Shown here one piece after another: positions 27,607-30,633 of a DNA stretch of 30,633 nt (positions are counted from its first letter, which is position 1; each line of letters opens with the position of its first letter). This stretch comes from Cellulomonadaceae bacterium (GTDB lineage Bacteria > Actinomycetota > Actinomycetes > Actinomycetales > Cellulomonadaceae). The position numbers and the translations under genes are program-made. The stretch covers positions 1-30,633 of the forward strand of contig JAITCS010000112.1 in NCBI GenBank assembly GCA_031282935.1. Reading direction: 5' to 3'. The notes beneath the pieces were generated by a model that worked only from the letters and a program-made list of their open reading frames with translations, was not told where the DNA came from and made no database searches.

Positions 27607-28505
27607 CAAGACCACCTGGGGGTCAAGCCCACCGGTGCGGGTCGGAAATCGGAGCCCGGAAGCACGGCAAGCACGCGGTGTTTCACGCCCATGTCGGTCA
27701 GCGCCGCCCGCAACTGGTTCAGCACATCACTGGTGGGGCAACGGAACGCGGAGTAGAAGTGGTGCGGGCGCCCTGGCTCGCGTTGCGAGCGTAGGTGTGT
27801 CAGGTTCAGGTCGAGGCCGGCGAACACTTGCAGGGTTTCGCTCAGCGAGCCGCGCCTGTCGTTGCTGGGCCCGAAAGCGAGCCAGATTTGCGCAGGGCGC
27901 TCAAAAGTGGGGGGCTCCAGCCGCGAGTCAACCAGGCCGTACCAAATCTGCGGCAGGTCAGCGAGCCGCTGCGACCCGGGCACCTCAGTTAGCCCGTGAG
28001 GAACGCGCGAGCGTTCGAGCACCAACGAGCCGCCGAACCCGGTGTTCTCCAGCCGCTCCGCCACCGACATTCGCCCCGAAACCACGCGCAGCGGCACCCC
28101 GAACGAGCGCAGCGTTTCTCGGGCGTCGCGCAACCCCGCCTCGTCCACGATCACGAACCGACCGCTGTCAGCGCGGGCCGCCTCGGCGGATCGCACCCAC
28201 ACCCATTCGGGGGTCACGGCCTGCGCGGCGACCAGCATCAGGGTCGGCTCGCCCCGAAGCAGGTAGTCCTCGACCAGCGGGTCGGGGGCCTCGGGGTTGG
28301 CGATTTGGACTACGGCGGCTAGTTCGTCGAGTTCAGCCACGGCCGAAAACGTGTCGGTCATGCCGCCCAGGTCAAGGATTTCTTCACCAAGGGTGGGGGC
28401 GGAATCCCAGGTGCCTGCGTCGCTGGGCGCGGTGGCGCTCCACCCCCCGGCTTGCGCGGCGAGGGCGGCGTGAACTGGGGACTCCCGCTCGATTCGGCCT
28501 AGCAT
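27606..28505 (-). CDS. ACT-domain protein, probable degenerate prephenate dehydratase paralogue
   Basis: The C-terminal part (about 205-285, QIWLAFGPSNDRRGSLSETLQVFAGLDLN and on) has the pattern of the PheA-type ACT domain, which binds amino acids. The preceding 150 residues have spacing like the second half of a prephenate dehydratase: a VRSAEAARAD segment where the enzyme has HPQAL, then a predicted strand-helix pattern and an LENTGFGG segment near where NTRF would be. The Thr-Arg-Phe catalytic triplet and the ENTVEG motif are absent. I infer a non-catalytic regulator or partner of PheA. Its stop overlaps the pheA ATG by one base (TGATG). The ATG at 28505 is preceded by TAGGAT six bases upstream, which overlaps the stop codon of the VanW gene. 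The dehydratase relation is weaker than the ACT call. Confidence 0.65.
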   Translation of the reverse strand: MLGRIERESPVHAALAAQAGGWSATAPSDAGTWDSAPTLGEEILDLGGMTDTFSAVAELDELAAVVQIANPEAPDPLVEDYLLRGEPTLMLVAAQAVTPEWVWVRSAEAARADSGRFVIVDEAGLRDARETLRSFGVPLRVVSGRMSVAERLENTGFGGSLVLERSRVPHGLTEVPGSQRLADLPQIWYGLVDSRLEPPTFERPAQIWLAFGPSNDRRGSLSETLQVFAGLDLNLTHLRSQREPGRPHHFYSAFRCPTSDVLNQLRAALTDMGVKHRVLAVLPGSDFRPAPVGLTPRWS

Positions 28506-28511
28506 CCTAAC

Positions 28512-28517
28512 ATCCTA
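28512..28517 (-). promoter_or_regulatory. Candidate -10 box for the ACT protein / pheA / tyrA genes
   Basis: TAGGAT (28517-28512) fits TANNNT and ends six bases before the ATG at 28505. Its first three bases are the TAG stop of the VanW gene. It would allow pheA and tyrA to be expressed separately from the upstream membrane genes. Confidence 0.35.
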
Positions 28518-30284
28518 GCCTCCACTGGCGCACCTGATTCCGTTGTCGGGCCGGTAAGTCCAAGTATTCGATTCGTCAATAACCAGGGCGTCATTGTCGA
28601 GCCGGAAAACCTGTCGCCTATTAGTTATCGTAAAACCGGCCGCGCCCGGGCTTTGCGGCGTGCAATTCGCCGCCGTAGAAGTGTTAGTTGTGGCTGCCCT
28701 CACGTTGCTGCGCGCGCTTTGTGAGGTTTCCACCCGGAAATAGGGGGTGCTCCAAATGGCCACGTGTATCCTGTTATTGGCCACCCAACTCTGAATTAGA
28801 GCGCCGTAAGGGGTATTGTTTCTGAATTGCATATCTAGTGACGGATTTACGATAGTGGCCTCGCGCCCCGCCGGATATCTGGAAATGAAAACCGAATGAG
28901 GCCGGTGTACCACGTCCTCAAAACCCGCAAAGAAGCCCGCGTTGTAAGCCGTGGTGGCCAACTGCGAAAGCCCGCCCCCCATGCCGTCCTGATGCACCCC
29001 GTTGACGATAATGCCCGCCTGGCCAAAGCCATTAGCGGCGTTAATCGGGTTTAGCGCGCTCAACAAAGAAAATGTTTCACCCGGCAGCAGCAATTTGCCG
29101 TTAATTAGTTCCGCTCCGCGCCTCAAGTTATTTGTGCGCACCACATTTGCCGTTAGTGGCGTATCAAAGGAGGAAACCACCTCGCTAACCCCGAGAGCCT
29201 CCAAAGTGGCCACCGAAATCTCGGGTTCCACCTCAATTAGTTCAACGTTAGCGATTCTGTCAGCGGCTAATGCGCCCTGAGAAATCGCTGCTACTATGGA
29301 TTCTTCAGTAATGTCAGTGCCGGGCGCGCCGCCCACAATAACCGGGGCGTTATCAACAAGTTCAATGTGTGCATTCTGCGGCTCCCGAATTAGGTTATCC
29401 GCTTTATCTAAAATAGCCTGTTTCAGCTCAGTGCCCCGAAATTGCGGTACCAATTCCCCGTTGGTCGGCGTAAAAGTCGTTGCCGCAGCCAAATCAGCCA
29501 CCGGCAAAATGACCTGCTGCTGCCCGAGCACCACCGTCAGTGGCTGTGAAACGATATGCTGGGCCAAAGTGTAGGCGGCATCCGTGGCCGCCTGGCTCAC
29601 CGCTGGGCTGGTTTCGGTGCCCACGAGCGCAAACGGGGCGGGCTGTTGCAGCCAGTTCTCCCGCACCGCCTCGGTGATTTCCTCCGGCGAAACCTCAAGC
29701 CCCACCTGCGCCTCCGTCGCCACCGGGCGGCTGTCGCTGAACACCACGGTGCCGTTGCGCGGCTCAGAATGGAGCGCCCGCGCAGCTGATTGCGCGGCGA
29801 GGGTCAACTGCTGCTCGTTGATGTGTACCACCGGCAACCCCTCTTGGCTGCCCCCGCGAATGTGCGAAATCAGGCGAGTGGGCCGCAGCGAGAAGTCCAC
29901 CAGATTGCCCACCGTGGCGTCGGCGTCGAAGCTCAGGCCCGCCGCCACCGGATCCAGGTTGGTGGTGTTCTGGCCCGCCGTGAGCTGGATCGGCTCGCGC
30001 GCCCTCGGGCTCAATGCCGACTCCAGGGTGGCAATCGCTTGGGTCTTGGTCTGCCCGCCAATGTCAATCCCCGCCACTGTGGTGCCAGCGGTGACACGCT
30101 CAGCCAGCAGCCAGTTGGCGGCCACATAGGCGCTGGACAGCACAATCAGCCCGCCGAAAATGCCGCCCACAACTTGAGCGCGCCGGTAGCGGCGGCCGAA
30201 CCGCTTTTTGGGTTGCGGGGGCGGCTCTTCGTTCTTGCCGTGCTTGAGGCCGGTCTTTGGGCCTGTCTTGGTTTTGGCGCTCAT
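28515..30284 (-). CDS. VanW family protein with peptidoglycan-binding repeats
   Basis: The 589-residue product has a basic cytoplasmic N-terminus (1-36), one membrane helix (about 37-59) and a long extracytoplasmic part. Residues about 65-350 contain repeated modules of the type annotated as putative peptidoglycan-binding domain 4 (VAGIDIGGQTKTQAIATLES and a later PGTDITEESIVAAI segment). Residues about 372-500 are the VanW domain: RTNNLRRGAELINGKLLLPGETFS, later GMGGGLSQLATTAYNAGF, then HRPHSVFISRYPAGREA. VanW proteins occur in some vancomycin-resistance clusters, but most, like this one, are chromosomal and of unknown cell-wall function. Nothing here points to resistance. The ATG overlaps the stop of the upstream membrane protein by 4 bp (ATGA). 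Confidence 0.93.
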   Translation of the reverse strand: MSAKTKTGPKTGLKHGKNEEPPPQPKKRFGRRYRRAQVVGGIFGGLIVLSSAYVAANWLLAERVTAGTTVAGIDIGGQTKTQAIATLESALSPRAREPIQLTAGQNTTNLDPVAAGLSFDADATVGNLVDFSLRPTRLISHIRGGSQEGLPVVHINEQQLTLAAQSAARALHSEPRNGTVVFSDSRPVATEAQVGLEVSPEEITEAVRENWLQQPAPFALVGTETSPAVSQAATDAAYTLAQHIVSQPLTVVLGQQQVILPVADLAAATTFTPTNGELVPQFRGTELKQAILDKADNLIREPQNAHIELVDNAPVIVGGAPGTDITEESIVAAISQGALAADRIANVELIEVEPEISVATLEALGVSEVVSSFDTPLTANVVRTNNLRRGAELINGKLLLPGETFSLLSALNPINAANGFGQAGIIVNGVHQDGMGGGLSQLATTAYNAGFFAGFEDVVHRPHSVFISRYPAGREATIVNPSLDMQFRNNTPYGALIQSWVANNRIHVAIWSTPYFRVETSQSARSNVRAATTNTSTAANCTPQSPGAAGFTITNRRQVFRLDNDALVIDESNTWTYRPDNGIRCASGG

Positions 30285-30633
30285 TGGTCAGACCGCTGGA
30301 ACCAGGCTGGGGGCAGCAAAAAAGCGAGCAGCAGAATGAGCGAGCTGGCAATGGCCCATGCGAATCCGAGGTAAGGCAGGCGCACGGAAGTTTCGCGCGG
30401 GTCGAGGATAAGCACCGAGCCGCCCGGTGCGTTCAGAGAGAGTAGTTGCACTGTGACCACCAGTCCCACCGCGTACGCGAGCAGGGTGACGGGGCCACCA
30501 GCGGCGCGCGCCAGCAGAGCGACTGCCGCCGTCAACAGCAGGCCTATGATTAACCCAAGCGGCAGCACCTCGAAATAGATGCTGCGGTGGATCGCGGTGC
30601 CGAGGCCGCCCACCAATATCCCGCCCGCCAGCG
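30281..30633 (-). CDS. Small integral membrane protein, N-terminus cut by the window edge
   Basis: The frame is open to the right edge (LAGGILVGGLGTAIHRSIYFEVLPLG). It shows membrane segments ending in GLIIGLLLTAAVALLAR, then AYAVGLVVTVQLL and then FAWAIASSLILLLAFLLPPAWF. Between the last two is a polar loop, NAPGGSVLILDPRETSVRLPY. The layout of four helices with an acidic loop before the last recalls small actinobacterial membrane proteins of unknown function, but I cannot name the family firmly. A TTG at 30616 is the only start-like codon seen, and it is probably not the true start. Its stop overlaps the VanW ATG by 4 bp, so the two are made together. Confidence 0.75.
   Translation of the reverse strand, partial: LAGGILVGGLGTAIHRSIYFEVLPLGLIIGLLLTAAVALLARAAGGPVTLLAYAVGLVVTVQLLSLNAPGGSVLILDPRETSVRLPYLGFAWAIASSLILLLAFLLPPAWFQRSDQ

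Noticed and set aside
27680..27689. TGTTTCACG as a second parS
   Set aside because: Only the left half of the site is present; the right half reads CCCATG and the palindrome is lost. The TGTTTCACC near 29072 is likewise only a half site.
28515..30284. VanW gene as a sign of vancomycin resistance
   Set aside because: No vanS, vanR, vanH, vanA/B or vanX neighbours are present, and chromosomal VanW-domain proteins are common in Actinomycetota.
1..30633. tRNA, rRNA, integrase or insertion sequence
   Set aside because: I looked for tRNA T-arm patterns in the spacers and for transposase or integrase motifs in the frames and found none that hold.

Overview
The window is GC-rich DNA, about 60% G+C by eye, from a chromosome of the phylum Actinomycetota. 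The evidence for this is a DUF3117 protein, a DapD-type N-domain of the actinobacterial form, a VanW/peptidoglycan-binding protein, an SH3-like domain usually found at the front of actinobacterial GNAT enzymes, TANNNT-type promoters placed for leaderless transcripts, and an sdhC-sdhD-sdhA order. I cannot fix the genus; an Actinomycetales member is a reasonable guess only.

Layout. 1-1795 (minus): sdhC-sdhD-sdhA of succinate dehydrogenase, with sdhA cut by the left edge. 1820-19513 (minus): one 17.7 kb gene for a 5,897-residue secreted, probably wall-anchored protein. It has a signal peptide, a head domain, about 26 DUF11-type beta-sandwich units, four Cys-rich modules on Thr-Pro stalks, a Gly/Lys-rich stretch, a terminal domain and an LPXTG-like tail. 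19514-19869: no gene; dispersed repeats and hairpins. 19870-21819 (minus): DUF3117 protein, trpS and a 2H phosphoesterase overlapping trpS. 21967-23033 (plus): a free-standing DapD N-domain, then a PD-(D/E)XK-like protein without its catalytic pair. 23034-23247: array of a dispersed repeat. 23248-23814 (plus): small membrane protein. 23863-25242 (minus): citrate synthase. 25265-25537 (plus): small SH3-like protein divergent from gltA. 25654-30633 (minus): a tightly packed run of a membrane protein (cut by the right edge), a VanW protein, an ACT-domain protein, pheA and tyrA.

Themes. The TCA cycle appears twice (gltA, sdh). PheA and TyrA form the end of phenylalanine and tyrosine synthesis, and an ACT protein that looks like a decayed prephenate dehydratase is translationally coupled to pheA. 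TrpS is coupled to a possible RNA-acting 2H enzyme.

The most unusual material is in the giant gene. Its DUF11 units form a block of ten different domains that occurs twice in the same order with an offset of about 1,800-1,880 residues. One unit of the first block carries an Excalibur domain that its partner lacks. An acidic insert near the 3' end contains a perfect 16-bp ParB-binding site (parS), read as V-S-R-E-T. A 21-bp dispersed repeat is present both between genes and inside two reading frames.
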